Below are positions 22,939 through 34,782 of a stretch of DNA of 64,000 nucleotides, piece by piece. The position numbers and the translations under genes were made by a program. This DNA comes from Pristionchus mayeri. Taxonomy: Eukaryota; Nematoda; Chromadorea; Rhabditida; Neodiplogasteridae. Position 1 is the first letter of the stretch; the number at the start of each line of letters is the position of its first letter. The stretch spans positions 34,577,469 through 34,641,468 of the forward strand of contig BTRK01000005.1 in NCBI GenBank assembly GCA_036245805.1, read 5' to 3'. The notes under the pieces are model-generated. The model ran no database searches, was not told the origin of the DNA, and saw only the letters and a list, made by a program, of their open reading frames with translations.

Positions 22939-23685
22939 GTCTACACTAGCTGGTAATTCACGAAGTAGCATCAATAGATCCTAGATTTGAGTTGAGGATC
23001 CGAGATAGCTCATTTGCAGTGATTTGTGAAGTACTTAACCCAATAAATATATGAATAGAATTAGGAGATATGAGTGACTATCCGAGAGGACTGACCTCAG
23101 GCCGTACAGCAAAAAATTAAAGTTCATATAAAGATGGTCCTAGGAGTAACTTTTCACGTAGAGTTCGAAAATCGACCTTAGGAATCCGTATCTCTCACTC
23201 CTCAATTTCTTGTTCTGCGCTTTACTTGAGCGGTCGGTTTTTTAAATTTTTGAACGGCGCATCCAAACCCCATACATGCATAGTGATTTTGAAAGAACTC
23301 GACGAGATAAACATTTTTACTGTTTGAAATGTAATGCTCGCTCATCTTTGAAAAAAGTTGAGGACATTTGAAATGATAAAATTTTTATTGTGAAAATATA
23401 TATTCCGGGGTGTAATTTTACGTATATTCATTGGATTTCCCGTGAAAAGTTACTCCTGGAACCAAATTTGCACTCGTAAATTCGCGATGCAATGATATTT
23501 CCCGAAATTCGGAAAAGGGAAGTATTGTGAATCAGTGAATTTCGAAAATCTCATAAATTTGCTATTTCAAAATGTTGTCCAATTAGGAAATGTTTTCAAT
23601 ACTGTACTTCAACTTTTTATGCATAATTAGAGAGTGGTTCTCTTCAATAAACATGACTTACGACATCAAAAAATATTTTTTTTCA
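22939..23685. other. No supported feature
   Basis: AT-rich sequence right of the gap with no splice-bounded frames. I see no repeats matching other parts of the window. Confidence 0.4.
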
Positions 23686-23687
23686 CT

Positions 23688-24314
23688 TCAACAATTTCTC
23701 AAAATTTACACGTTGCAAACTCAACATTTCGAGTCCGCTTGAGGCTCTAGCTGTAGCCATGTTGTAGCATGCCTCGACATTTGTAAAAATTGGTGGAAAA
23801 GTCCTCCTCCAATGTCTCGGGGCTCTAGTTAATGACGCCCGAATATGGCTTTGATGAAAATGTCCGATATATTTAAATTCATTTTGGGAGTTAATTTTGA
23901 GAATTCTAATTAGATATTGCTGTAAATAATATGTTCGTAATCTGAGCAATCATATACGTATGGACAAGCGACCTTTTGGACAATTTTTCAAAAATCGAAA
24001 TTTTGAAATATCTTAAATTTCGGAAATTTTGAAAGGGGAAGAGGTGTGTATTTTTTCATATAATTTATAGACCAGATTACGAAAATATTATTTACAGCAA
24101 TATCTAATTAGAATTCTCAAAATTAACTCCCAAAATGAATTTAAATATATCGGACATTTTCATCAAAGCCATATTCGGGCGTCATTAACTAGAGCCCCGA
24201 GACATTGGAGGAGGACTTTTCCATTAATTTTTACAAATGTCGAGGCATGCTACAACATGGCTACAGCTAGAGCCTCAAGCGGACTCGAAATGTGGAGTTT
24301 GCAACGTGTAAATT
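23688..24314. mobile_element. Fold-back element next to the gypsy LTR
   Basis: The left arm (AATTTACACGTTGCAAACTC then CATGTTGTAGCATGCCTCGAC) is matched by the right arm (GTCGAGGCATGCTACAACATG then GAGTTTGCAACGTGTAAATT). The loop is near 23945-24060. The right arm overlaps the putative end of the neighbouring LTR by a few bases (TGTAAATTT), so one boundary of the two is imprecise. Confidence 0.75.
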
Positions 24315-25030
24315 TGAACGATTGTGCTCTCTCTCCTATACGCACCCGACTCACAAGTAGCCAGGAAAACAAGGATAGGGCACACCGCTACAACGCTCAG
24401 TTCCACACGGAACCTACAACTGATGTGCTCACTCGAGACACACAGTTACAACAAAGCTCAGTTCCACACGGAACCTACAACTGATGTGCTCACTTGAGAC
24501 ACACAGTTACGATACGCACAGTTCCAGAAGGAACCTACAGACAGACGACAATAAAGTAAAAGACCAAGATGAAAGAGAGAGTGCAAGAACAAGAAATGTG
24601 AAAGGAAAATATAGAGAGAGAAAGAGAGAATCTTCAAGAAGAGACGCCGGACACGAAGTGCGGAAAACTACCCCGAGTTAACCGATTCCCAGCCCTAATT
24701 GATATTCGAATGGCGAGGCAGAGTGAAATACGAAACTTTATATATTTTAGAAGCAAACAAACAATAAACAAACGGGATAAAAACGAACAGAACGCACAAG
24801 CAACGGGCCAAGCCCGTTTCGCAATTACGTGGCAAAATAAACGAGTCCGACAATATTGTTAACGACGATCGGGGACTAAATGTCGTAACTTCCATAGGCG
24901 GAAACATCGAATGGTTCGGAACATTAAATTCGATATAATCTCTATTACGAAACTTGCATTATTAATACATAATTGACAGATGGGGTATTCGATAACGATG
25001 AAATCGGCTTGGGGATACCCCTAGTTTACA
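24307..25030 (-). mobile_element. Probable 3' LTR of a Ty3/gypsy element
   Basis: On the minus strand a polypurine tract (GGAGGGGAGGGGCA, 25031-25044) is followed by TGTAAACTAG. The region ends at AAATTTACA (24307), so the termini form a TGTAAA/TTTACA inverted pair. Inside, a 61-bp unit containing GCTCAGTTCCACACGGAACC is repeated two to three times (24395-24530). No 5' LTR partner is in the window, so the left boundary is a best guess. Confidence 0.6.
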
Positions 25031-25071
25031 TGCCCCTCCCCTCCGAGCAAGTGTCCTCACTTTGCACGCTG

Positions 25072-25786
25072 TTACTGTCTCCACTCCGATCTCCTTCTTG
25101 GCTTCGTGCACTTGACGGAGAGATGTCCGAGCTCGTGGCAATTGTAGCATTCCTGGTTCGCCAGCCATTCTTCGCTTGATGAGTTGCTGGTTGATCCTCT
25201 CAGCCCGGAATCCGTCTTCTTCTTATAAGGTATCACTGGTTTCTTCTCGTCGTTCTCCTTGATCGATCTCTTCCTGACGATGTGACTCTTGTTCTTGGGA
25301 TTCTCCATCGTGAAGGGGGTTCCGTTGATGATGTGTCTCGCCGCCTTCTCGAAGATAAAGTTGGTCTCCTTTCCCACAGCTTGATAAAGCGTGAGAAACG
25401 GTGTAAAACCGTTCAGTACTCCACTGAGGCTCGTGCAGATGGAGATTCCCTCAGGTCTGCGGAAAAACCATTCCGTCAGCAACTTCAATTGTGTCTGTGC
25501 TTGCTCGGTGCTCACTTGGTCTGCCCTTGCAGGTAACAGATCACTCGAGACCACCACATCGATCTTCTCTCTCTTCACTAATTCTTCAAAGTATCCGCCA
25601 ATACTTGAAGTATCCAGAACCACCCTCGATCGGGATCACCGATTCAGCTGGCAGCAAAACGAGCACTCCTTCCTTGCTCTCTCCACTGGTTCCCTCGTCG
25701 AGGAGTATCTCCGAGATCATCTTGCTCATCTCGACTCCTTCCTCCTCGATGTCCAGTTTCTTCATTCCGTCATCGATTTCGGCCAC
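25072..25786 (-). pseudogene. Zinc-knuckle (Gag/NC-like) reading frames downstream of integrase
   Basis: The 25072-25623 frame ends with a CX2CX4HX4C zinc knuckle (CYNCHELGHLSVKC) followed by a basic tail, typical of retroelement nucleocapsid. Upstream, a frame at 25586-25786 (acidic, DIEEEGVEMSKMISEILLDE) probably belongs to the same protein, with a shift between the two. The odd point is position: it lies after the integrase, where an env-like or third ORF would be. It may be an ORF3 of this element lineage or a rearranged gag. It is degenerate and no intact product is expected. Confidence 0.6.
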
Positions 25787-25798
25787 TTCGGCTAGCGC

Positions 25799-27616
25799 TC
25801 ATGGACACAGGGCCATCTTGTATGCCAGTTTCGTGCTGGTCATGCTTACATTCTTGATGTTCACCCTCTTCTTGGCTTCCTTCTGGAGATCCAACTTGGT
25901 CAGTTTGGGCAACTCTCTTGATGCGTCGAGCAACCCCGCACACTCTCTCATCGTGGCAAAAGATGTCCCCTTGAGGGTACCGTAATCGGCTCCATTGAAG
26001 ACGTCAGCCATCTGTCTTCTCTTACAGCCTTCACTCCCACAGCGGGCGTCGGGATGGAGAAGCGATGCTCGATTGATGACGAGGCTGGAAATGACACGAT
26101 TCATTCTTTTTGTCTTTTCCGACTTCCATTGTATATTGTACACATCTACTCCTTTCTCATCCCTCGGAACTAAACGCAATCGATCCCACTGGACAATTCT
26201 CTTATTGGCATCTCGCCCATTCTCTAATCCATCATCAGCTCTCACTAACACCGCCGTAGTATTACTTATAGAAGTCACTCTATATGGGCCTTCATAATTA
26301 TCCATCATCTTCCTTATATCGCCACACTTTGCCTCTACACGCACATACACTCGATCTCCTGCCTTAGGCACTACATTCATGTTGTGCTTGTGCTTCTCAT
26401 CGTAACGCGTCTTCATTTTCCTACGCTCATTTTCCAACTTCAGAAAGACTGTTGATCTCGTTTTCTCCATCATCCAAACCATCCTTCTCTTATAGTCATC
26501 AACATCCAAATCTACCGTATACGCAGGATTGGTCTGGGGCAACTGGCTATTACGCAATTTTTCATCCCGACCGTACATCAGAAATGCGGGTGTCTCGCCA
26601 GTAGATCCGTGGGGACTTGCATTATTTGCGTAAACAGCAAAAGGCAATGCTTCTTCCCATTCATCGTCGCGCATCTTGATTCTCTTCATGATCTCAACAA
26701 TTGTTCTATTGAACCTCTCAGTTAAACCATTTGCTCTACTATGATAAGGGAGTGTGAGTTTTCGTTCGATCTGAAATCGTTTCACAATCTCCGCCATCAC
26801 TTGGTTCACTAATTCAGTTCCATTGTCGGAAACAAGTGCTTTCGGGGTTCGACCTCCTTCTAGAATCCATCTCTCCATAAACACTTTCGCTACAGTATCC
26901 GCTTTCTTGTCTCGTATCACAAACGCTCCAGCGAATTTAGTGAAATGATCGATAATAGATACAATATACTTTCCTCCGTCCTTTCCTTTTCCCATCTCTA
27001 TTAAATCAATGCCGACTACATCCATCGGGTAGTTCGAAACTATCGGCTGAAGGGGAGGGATCATTCGCTTCTGGGAGTTCGCCATCAAACATCGCTCACA
27101 TCTCTTGACTACAGTATGAACATCTTTCTCTACGCATCCCCAGAACGCTTCTCTCAATATTCTCTGCACTAATTTCATCGTTCCTAGATGACCTGTCAAT
27201 GGAGAATTGTGTATTTCTTCCACAAAACTCTCTCTCCGTCCCTCTGGTATATACAATCTCTTCTCGTGATCCGTTCCGAGCAAATACAATATTCCATCAT
27301 GCACTTCCCAATCGGCAATTGAAATTCTCTTAGTGCTCCCAGGTATAACAACCTCTTCAGTCATCTCTCGTTTTCCCTTATCAGCGTCTTTCCTCTTCTC
27401 TATAATTGAAACAACCCACTGATCACTTGACTGAGCCGTTCTCCACTCATTCAGAATCGCCTCTTCCTCTAACTCTTCTCTACTCTTTCTCCTATCTTCT
27501 TCTTTCGCAGTCTTCGATCTTGTCATCGCATTAACTACCATTCCAACTTCCTCAATACCATCACTCTCTCCTGGTTTCTCGACTCTAGGATTCCTGCTCA
27601 ACGCGTCGGCCACCAC
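25799..27616 (-). CDS. Ty3/gypsy Pol fragment: RNase H end plus integrase
   Basis: An open frame of about 605 residues on the minus strand. It starts at the RNase H terminus (VADALSRNP), followed by the integrase HHCC finger (IHNSPLTGHLG, then CERCLMA). The catalytic core has D in GIDLIE, D in LVSDNGTE, and E in ANGLTERFNR with 35 residues between the last two (D,D-35-E). A GPY/F module follows (NYEGPYRVTSISNTTAVLV). Reverse transcriptase and protease are absent because the frame is cut at about 27630 by a fold-back element. The frame has no internal stop, so the insertion is not ancient. It cannot transpose by itself. Confidence 0.85.
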   Translation of the reverse strand: MVADALSRNPRVEKPGESDGIEEVGMVVNAMTRSKTAKEEDRRKSREELEEEAILNEWRTAQSSDQWVVSIIEKRKDADKGKREMTEEVVIPGSTKRISIADWEVHDGILYLLGTDHEKRLYIPEGRRESFVEEIHNSPLTGHLGTMKLVQRILREAFWGCVEKDVHTVVKRCERCLMANSQKRMIPPLQPIVSNYPMDVVGIDLIEMGKGKDGGKYIVSIIDHFTKFAGAFVIRDKKADTVAKVFMERWILEGGRTPKALVSDNGTELVNQVMAEIVKRFQIERKLTLPYHSRANGLTERFNRTIVEIMKRIKMRDDEWEEALPFAVYANNASPHGSTGETPAFLMYGRDEKLRNSQLPQTNPAYTVDLDVDDYKRRMVWMMEKTRSTVFLKLENERRKMKTRYDEKHKHNMNVVPKAGDRVYVRVEAKCGDIRKMMDNYEGPYRVTSISNTTAVLVRADDGLENGRDANKRIVQWDRLRLVPRDEKGVDVYNIQWKSEKTKRMNRVISSLVINRASLLHPDARCGSEGCKRRQMADVFNGADYGTLKGTSFATMRECAGLLDASRELPKLTKLDLQKEAKKRVNIKNVSMTSTKLAYKMALCP

Positions 27617-27631
27617 ATTCGACTTTCCTTT

Positions 27632-29009
27632 AAGTTATCAGGAAAAAAGTACGATTATGAAAGCAAGGAATTCCAGTTCTATTCTGTTGTGTCAAGGATT
27701 CGATATGCGGTTCGGATGCATCGATTTTGCCAATTGTTCACACTACACCGCAGATAAGCAGATACTATTCTCACGGTATTTTTAGATCATATATTTTCAT
27801 GCGGGGTGGGAAAATAGGTAGAACAATAGATCATTGCTTGCGGGTTGAATGTTGTCATAGTTGTAATCAACTGTTGTGTTAAGGCGCCTTCAACGAGAGA
27901 AAAAACGTGTATCTTAACACATGTCTTCTGAGTGATCGCAGGTGGCGTTTGACAAAATGTTCAAAATGCTTCGATCTCTTCGATATTACCATGGTTGATG
28001 TACCTGAAGATAATAAACTTGCAGTTTAAGTTTCAGAGCCGTAAATTCTTTTCAGAGCCGTAAGACCATTTTGAACGAAAAATCGAAATTTTAAAAAGTT
28101 TGCATTTTGACATATTTCGATATTGAATACCTTTATATGCTCCAGTACGACTCCTCGTCCAAATTTGAACGCGATTGGAGGCTGTAGAAAGTTGTTACAG
28201 TCAAACGAAAATTTGGAAATAACGAGAAAAGTTGAGATTTAGCACATTCAAGGCGAAAAATGAGAACGAATACCATTCATGATTGGGCAGCAAAAACGTT
28301 TATACGGGGCAGAAAAAGGCGTAGATTTCTAATCTATAATAATCTCGTGGTTGGTTTAAACATTTGTTTTCGCGACATTGAAATTTCTTCGAAAATTCAA
28401 CTCGAAAAAATGAATTGTAATTTTTTCACTAATATATTTTTCTTCTTTCTCAAAGTCATCAACATGAAAGATGTTCAGCTCGTCGAGCTGGTGATTATAC
28501 ACTGTCTAACTTCACTGTAGCTCAACGTTGAACGATTATACAGAATTTTGAACTTTTGAAAATTCCAGAGCCGGCTTTTAGGCAATTTTGAATTTACGGC
28601 TCTGAAACTTAAACTGCAAGTTTATTATCTTCAGGTACATCAACCATGGTAATATCGAAGAGATCGAAGCATTTTGAACATTTTGTCAAACGCCACCTGC
28701 GATCACTCAGAAGACATGTGTTAAGATACACGTTTTTTCTCTCGTTGAAGGCGCCTTAACACAACAGTTGATTACAACTATGACAACATTCAACCCGCAA
28801 GCAATGATCTATTGTTCTACCTATTTTCCCACCCCGCATGAAAATATATGATCTAAAAATACCGTGAGAATAGTATCTGCTTATCTGCGGTGTAGTGTGA
28901 ACAATTGGCAAAATCGATGCATCCGAACCGCATATCGAATCCTTGACACAACAGAATAGAACTGGAATTCCTTGCTTTCATAATCGTACTTTTTTCCTGA
29001 TAACTTAAG
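27632..29009. mobile_element. 1.4-kb fold-back element truncating the gypsy pol
   Basis: The ends are TTAAGTTATCAGGAAAAAAG and its complement CTTTTTTCCTGATAACTTAA. The arms match for more than 400 bases (for example TCGATATGCGGTTCGGATGC / GCATCCGAACCGCATATCGA). It begins within 16 bases of the retained RNase H codons, so it inserted into, or replaced, upstream pol. It has no coding content. Confidence 0.85.
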
Positions 29010-29014
29010 CATTA

Positions 29015-29300
29015 GGCAAAATACGATCAGATCAACTTCTCTTGCTTTTACTCTTTCATGTGCTTACATCCGAAAAAAATGTGATGGATGCATCCCATGA
29101 TGCAGTAAAGTGCAAATATGACAACATGCTACGCACGAACCATGATCTACTATCACTAGCTATTTTCTCACCACGCATGAAAAATTCCCATATTGTAATT
29201 GCTTTTGATAAAAAAATCACCCGCTCTATTATTCCACGAGGGTGTGTCGTGAGATTTTTTGCGACATATAAGCCGCTCGTTCCATCTCCTGCATACACTT
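29015..29300. mobile_element. Relic arm of the same fold-back family
   Basis: The phrases ATATGACAACATGCTACGCA, ACCATGATCTACTATC and CTATTTTCTCACCACGCATG are diverged forms of the neighbouring arm (CTATGACAACATTCAACCCG, GCAATGATCTATTG, CTATTTTCCCACCCCGCATG). It looks like an older partial copy into which, or beside which, the younger one inserted. Confidence 0.55.
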
Positions 29301-29379
29301 TTCACTTGCCCATTGTTGCAATATATCTCCTCATTAGAAAATGACTATTATCATTCATAAAGAATATATTCTGTTCAGG

Positions 29380-32300
29380 ATGATTGTTCCCGAAGAATTT
29401 GTCCATAAATTCACATGCCCCGTTACTGTGATTTCGGTGATCGCCAATTCCGCGCTGATATGCATTATACTCTCGACTCCGAACAAACACGTACGTTCTT
29501 CGAAAAACTCTTAGTAATATCATTCCTTCTCCATGGATCCGGAGAGTCCGACTTTTAGTATAACATTGCATCTTGAAAGTAAATTGAAAAATTAATCCAC
29601 CTAAATTTAGGTCGGAGCGTATCGATACCTACTGATGTCGTTCGCTTTCGTCGACATTCTAATTTCTATCGTACATTTTGCTCTTGTGCCGGTTTGTATT
29701 TAGCATGTCTTTTATTTACATTGTATACCTAGAAAAAAATATTTTCAGAAACACTAGCATACATTGGATCACTGATGTCATTTCAGTGCATGATTCTAAC
29801 AGAATACGGCTTGATTTTCTTCGGATTCCGCTTCGTGAGCGAAACAACTGCCGCTGGAACTTGGGCGAGTGCGTTAACAAAAATAATTGAACCACTAAAA
29901 ATATTTTTTTGCAATAATAATCGAAATGATCCGTGGTAGATTTAGACACCATATTGCTATTCGACACTCTCATTTCCGTCCACTAGATTTATTTGCAAAA
30001 TGATTACCGCTTTCCATTCAATTCTCACACTCTTTGTTCACCTTTTCTCATGGTCAAAGCGAAACGGATTGTCACATGCCGTGAGAGTTTTCGAGAAATT
30101 GTTTTCCACATTGAGTGGCTTGCGAAATGCAGGAAGTGAATTAACGAATATTAAAATATCAAAAATAACAACAGTCTAAAAATATGTGGAATTGAAAAAC
30201 TTATTTACAGATCTCTTGTTCGTGGCGTTGTTCTACCAGACATTCGCCCTCCTCGCCTTCCACTACGTGTATCGATACGTCATCATATGCAAGTCAGTTC
30301 AAAATTCGCGCCATAGTCTCGAAATTTACCATTCTCTCTCTCGGACTGACTGGGCTCCGAAAGTGTGCATAAAATAAAGAAACTGATGTGAAAGTTTAGA
30401 AGCAATACCTTATCAATAATCTTAAGGAATTTTATTTCGTCATTCTTGTTTGATAAATTCAGTGTCAATCCTGGAATATTCAGACCGACTTGGCTGCGAT
30501 TTGGGCGGATTCACCCTTGGAGGGACTGGATCACACTGGCTGTCTTAGTCGATTTCCTATTCATAGGAGGTTTACTTTTTTCCTGCACTTTCAGTAAACG
30601 AACATATGCATACGTCCTCTAGAAACAGCAAAAGCAAATTTCAAATTGACACAATTCCAGGTAATCGATAGTAAGAAATAGTATTCTTAATGAATTTGTA
30701 AGTTTTTCGACGACAAAAAACATAGATTTCGCAGGTTTTATGATGGCTGTCAAAATTGCTTTTCTTCCTGAAGATTCGACAAGAACAGTATTCGAGCCGT
30801 ATTTGAAGGTTTTATTAAAATGTATAATATTATTTTAAAAATAGAACTTCAGGAAATGTACAACATGAGTCTATTCACTCCAAATCTGCCAGGATACCTC
30901 GGCATCGTTTATAAAGTGCGTTTTGAGTGCGAAATTCGAATAAAATTCTCTCGACTTTATAAAAGAGCGTATATGAGAGACTTTTTGTGTCAGTGAGCAT
31001 ATGCTTGGCGCTAGGCCAAAAATCGAAATCCTCCTAAATGTGCACACATATAGTACTCGGTGAGTGTGGCTCAGTCATGCCATATTTAGCGTTCTAGATC
31101 CCTCCCTGGGAAATGAAATGTACTTTAGTACGAAAATTTCAATTTTCGAAATTTACCATTTCGCAACCGATCAGAACGACTGATATCTCTAAAAATGCGC
31201 AATATTCAATATCTTCGTGCGTATAAAATTTTAGATGAATTGGCTTGAAACTGTTTGAGAAAAACTCAAATTTCGGAAAAAATATTTTTTAGTTCATTCG
31301 GGAATATGGAAAGGAACCTTTTTTTATTTGCTTGGTTTGTAGCGCTCACCGAATACTATTTACGAAAAAAATTGGGACATGTGTATTGAAATTTTGGAAA
31401 AACCGAAATAAGTCAGTTCGTAATAAAATTTCAGGCTACTGTATCCTGCTATGAGAATACCTCGCAAATCTGCGAACATCCTTTTGGGATTTGAATGTTT
31501 GAGTGTCGAACCTAACTGGCACATAATAAAGAACAATTGAAATCGTTCATTAATGTGCTGAAATCGACGAGAGGTTCTGAAAGGGGTGAACAGGTGTATT
31601 TTCTCAATTGCCTGAAATATTTGCCAACACAGTTTTCTATGAATTTTCGTACATAACGCCGCAACCTGGTCAGAAAATACGATGTCAACTTATCTTAAGT
31701 GACAGTGGCCAATTACGGCAATTTGGAAAATGCACCATTACACAAGCTTCAACCTCTCGTCGATTTCAGCACATTAATGAATGATTTCAATTGTTCTTTA
31801 TTATGTGCCAGTTAGGTTCGACACTCAAACATTCAAATCCCAAAGGATTAAAAAATTCATCAATGTTCATAGATTTGTGAGGTATTCTCATGGCAAGATA
31901 CGGTAGCCTGAAATTGTATTACGAACTGACTTATTTCGGTTTTTCCAAAATTTCAATACACATGTCCCAATTTTTTTCGCTCATAATTTTTATGTAAATA
32001 GTATTCGGTGAGCGCTACAAACCAAGCAAATAAAAAAGGTTCCTTTCCATATTCCCGAATGAACTAAAAAATATTTTATCCGAAATTTGAGTTTTTCTCA
32101 AACAGTTTCAAGCCAATTGATCTAAAACTTTATACGCGCGATCAGTTGAATATTGCGCATTTTTAGAGATATCAGTCGTTCTGATCGGTTGCGAAATGGT
32201 AAATTTCGAAAATTGAAATTTTCGGACTAAAGTACATTTCATTGCCCAGAGAAGGATCTAGAACGCTAAATATGGCATGACTGAGCCACACTCACCGAGT

Positions 32301-33543
32301 ACTATATGTATGCACATTTAGGAGGATTTCGATTTTTGGCCTAGTGCCAAGGGTATCTACAAATATATTCACCGAGTCAAAAAGTCTCTCATATAGAATA
32401 AAAGTACCGCGATTTCGTTTATCGAATACTAAATCTTTCGTCTTCTTATGAAAATATGCGTGGTCTCATAATCATAATTTAGGATCAGCAAGCGGATGGT
32501 TCGCTCTCGTGGAATATCAACTCGCTTATATCTATACTTCTCATTATAATATTGTTCTTCGGTTCAGGTAGCATATCCATGACTTTTTCGATGTTAAATT
32601 CTGACTTTGAGGTGTTCCAATTCTTGCCTGCATTTGGAAAGTGAAAGTTGAGATGAAGAACACAAAGTAAGTGAGGAGGAGAAAGATACACAATAAAAAT
32701 GTATTAACTTTGGTCCATATTAACCATTTTCAGAGACCATCTGGCGAAGCGCACGCAAAAAATGCAGCGTCAGCTATTTCGAACACTCTTACTACAGGTA
32801 TCAATATGTGACATAAACTTAAAGATCACAATATACCATTAAGCTTATGAAAATGAAAACAAAAACATTTTGCAGACAATATTCCCCGTCTTGACATCCT
32901 ACGCCCCGCTCGGCTCCACCTTCGTCCTCCCCCTGTTTGGTATTTCACTTGGCGGATGGGGAACGGTGAGTTCCCTGAAATGACGGTGAAGTCGGGCTCA
33001 AACCGACTGGGCTGTACTACCGATCTCAATTTAAACTGAACTGACAGTTAGCGACAATTCTGGAAATTTCTTATTTTAATCAGTATCTCATGTATGCGCT
33101 GCGAGAAAGTGCACAGCATGGGTAGCTTCATTTTCTCGAACTCTAATCAACACGACCTCCTCTACAGGTTGCAATGATGAGCACTGCGCTCTTCCCGCTC
33201 ATGGACCCCTTTCTCGTCCTCCTTCTTGTCTCTGTGTATGTTTGTATCTGGAGTATCCATATTGTAACTCTCAAGAATGATCGATTGCCAACGGATTTAA
33301 CGATCATTTGTAGATGGGCTCTTGTCAAACGGATCTATATGTTCGATCACCTAAGAATATATGGACAACTTCCCTTGGAACCCCTATATTTTCGTAGGGG
33401 CCAGAGCAGATCAAAAATATTAATCTGGATATTTTCGTAATGTTGATAATTCGTTATATTGCAGATACCGAGCCAAGCTTCCTTATGTTGGACGTTGGTT
33501 GGACAGTTCGGGAGCATCAGTCGGGACGGGCAGTACAAGATAG
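29380..33543 (+). CDS. Str-like seven-transmembrane chemoreceptor, apparently intact
   Basis: I join twelve exons with consistent phases: 29380-29490, 29611-29691, 29787-29868, 30211-30292, 30484-30569, 30735-30808, 30853-30915, 32483-32567, 32736-32797, 32876-32965, 33168-33235, 33465-33543 (about 320 residues, the usual Str length). TM1 holds VTVISVIANSALICIIL. TM2 begins GAYRYLLMSFAFVDILISI. The TM3 end shows the family hallmark FHYVYRYVIIC. Loop 3 has KMQRQLFRTLLLQ, TM6 TIFPVLTSYAPLGSTF, and TM7 MMSTALFPLMDPF. The start follows CTGTTCAG by one base, fitting trans-splicing. The odd feature is the seventh intron (about 1.57 kb), which carries a 1.4-kb fold-back. The family predicts ciliary sensory-neuron GPCRs; ligand unknown. 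Confidence 0.85.
30971..32394. mobile_element. Fold-back element, family 2, copy 2, inside the Str intron
   Basis: It has the same termini and arms as 13767-15203 but in reverse orientation: its right end (complement TATATGAGAGACTTTTTGAC, then TGTAGATACCC) corresponds to the left end of copy 1. It lies wholly between exons 7 and 8 of the receptor gene, leaving the splice sites intact. The two copies are very similar throughout. Confidence 0.9.
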
Positions 33544-33728
33544 GGAAGCGGAAAAATAACATAATGAGGATAGTTTTCTCACTGTTATCTAATAAACCCA
33601 TAACTTACGTATGTATACGTTTTATCAAACAATAAAAATACAGACACCCAATCCCTCAGTGATAGGTGCAATATTAGGTAAGTACATTTAGCATTATTAT
33701 TAGAAAATACAATCGGCCTGTTTAATCT

Positions 33729-34782
33729 GTCAGAAATGTGCGAGAAAAAGTTGCGTAAAAAGTTCGCGAACTTCTGATTCTCTCCATTTCGCATGCTCTC
33801 TCTCTTTCTCTAACCAGGTCGATGAAAAGTTCACGAACTTTTCGACGAACTGTGTTCGAAAATCATACTTTTCTTTTGTTTTACTTACTTTTATAAACTA
33901 TTTTTGCTTTTAACTTATGATTTCTTATAATGACAACCTTCCCTTAGCTGGGATAGCTTCAGAATACAGCGTAGTGAAAGTAAACACGGTTGGAGTATTT
34001 TTTTCGAAAATGGGTCACCACTTTCCCCACCCTGTAATGTCAAGCTATTCCATCAGAGGGAAGGTTGTTCTTATACGCAGTCATAAGTTAAGAGCAAAAA
34101 TAATTGATAAAAATAAGTAAAACAAAAGAAAAGTACGAATTTCGAACGAATTAATGCCGGTTTTTAACGAACTTTTCAAGGAGCTGCGTGAAAAGTTAGA
34201 GAAAGGCGAGAGAGCACGCATTCTTGAGAGAGGGAAAAGGAAGCAGTGATTGTTTACTTCCTTTTCCCTCTCTCGACAACGCGTGCTCTCTCGCCTTTCT
34301 CTAACTTTTCACGCAGCTCCTTGAAAAGTTCACGAACTTTTCGACGAACTATGTTCGAAATTCGTACTTTTCTTTTGTTTTACTTATTTTATCAATTATT
34401 TTTGCTTTCAACTTATGACTGCTTATAAGAACAACCTTCCCTCTGATGGAATAGCTTGACATTACAGGGTGGGGAAAGTGGTGACCCATTTTCGAAAAAA
34501 ATACTCCAACCCTGTTTGCTTTCACTACGCTGTATTCTGAAGCTATTCCAGGTAAGGGAAGGTTGCCATTATAAGAAGTCATAAGTTAAAAGCAAAAATA
34601 GCTTATAAAAATAAGTAAAACAAAAAAAAGTATGATTTTCGAACATAGTTCGTCGAAAAGTTCGTGAACTTTTCAACGACCTGGTTAGAGAAAGAGAGAG
34701 AGTACACGAACAGGAGAGAATCAGAAGTTCGCGAACTTTTTACGCAACTTTTTACGCAACTTTTCTCGCACATTTCTGACAG
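33729..34782. mobile_element. 1-kb fold-back element
   Basis: The left end TGTCAGAAATGTGCGAGAAA is mirrored at the right end (TTTCTCGCACATTTCTGACA). The arms contain many AAAGTTCGCGAAC/AAGTTCACGAAC sub-palindromes and meet near 34245. The match extends for about 500 bases per arm. It has no coding capacity. Confidence 0.85.

Noticed and set aside
22207..22974. 255-residue minus-strand open frame
   Set aside because: Most of it is the N gap translated as unknown residues. The rest is the 39-bp repeat.
29042..29344. 100-residue plus-strand frame before the Str gene
   Set aside because: It overlaps the relic arm of a fold-back family and lacks splice sites or hydrophobic segments joining it to the receptor.
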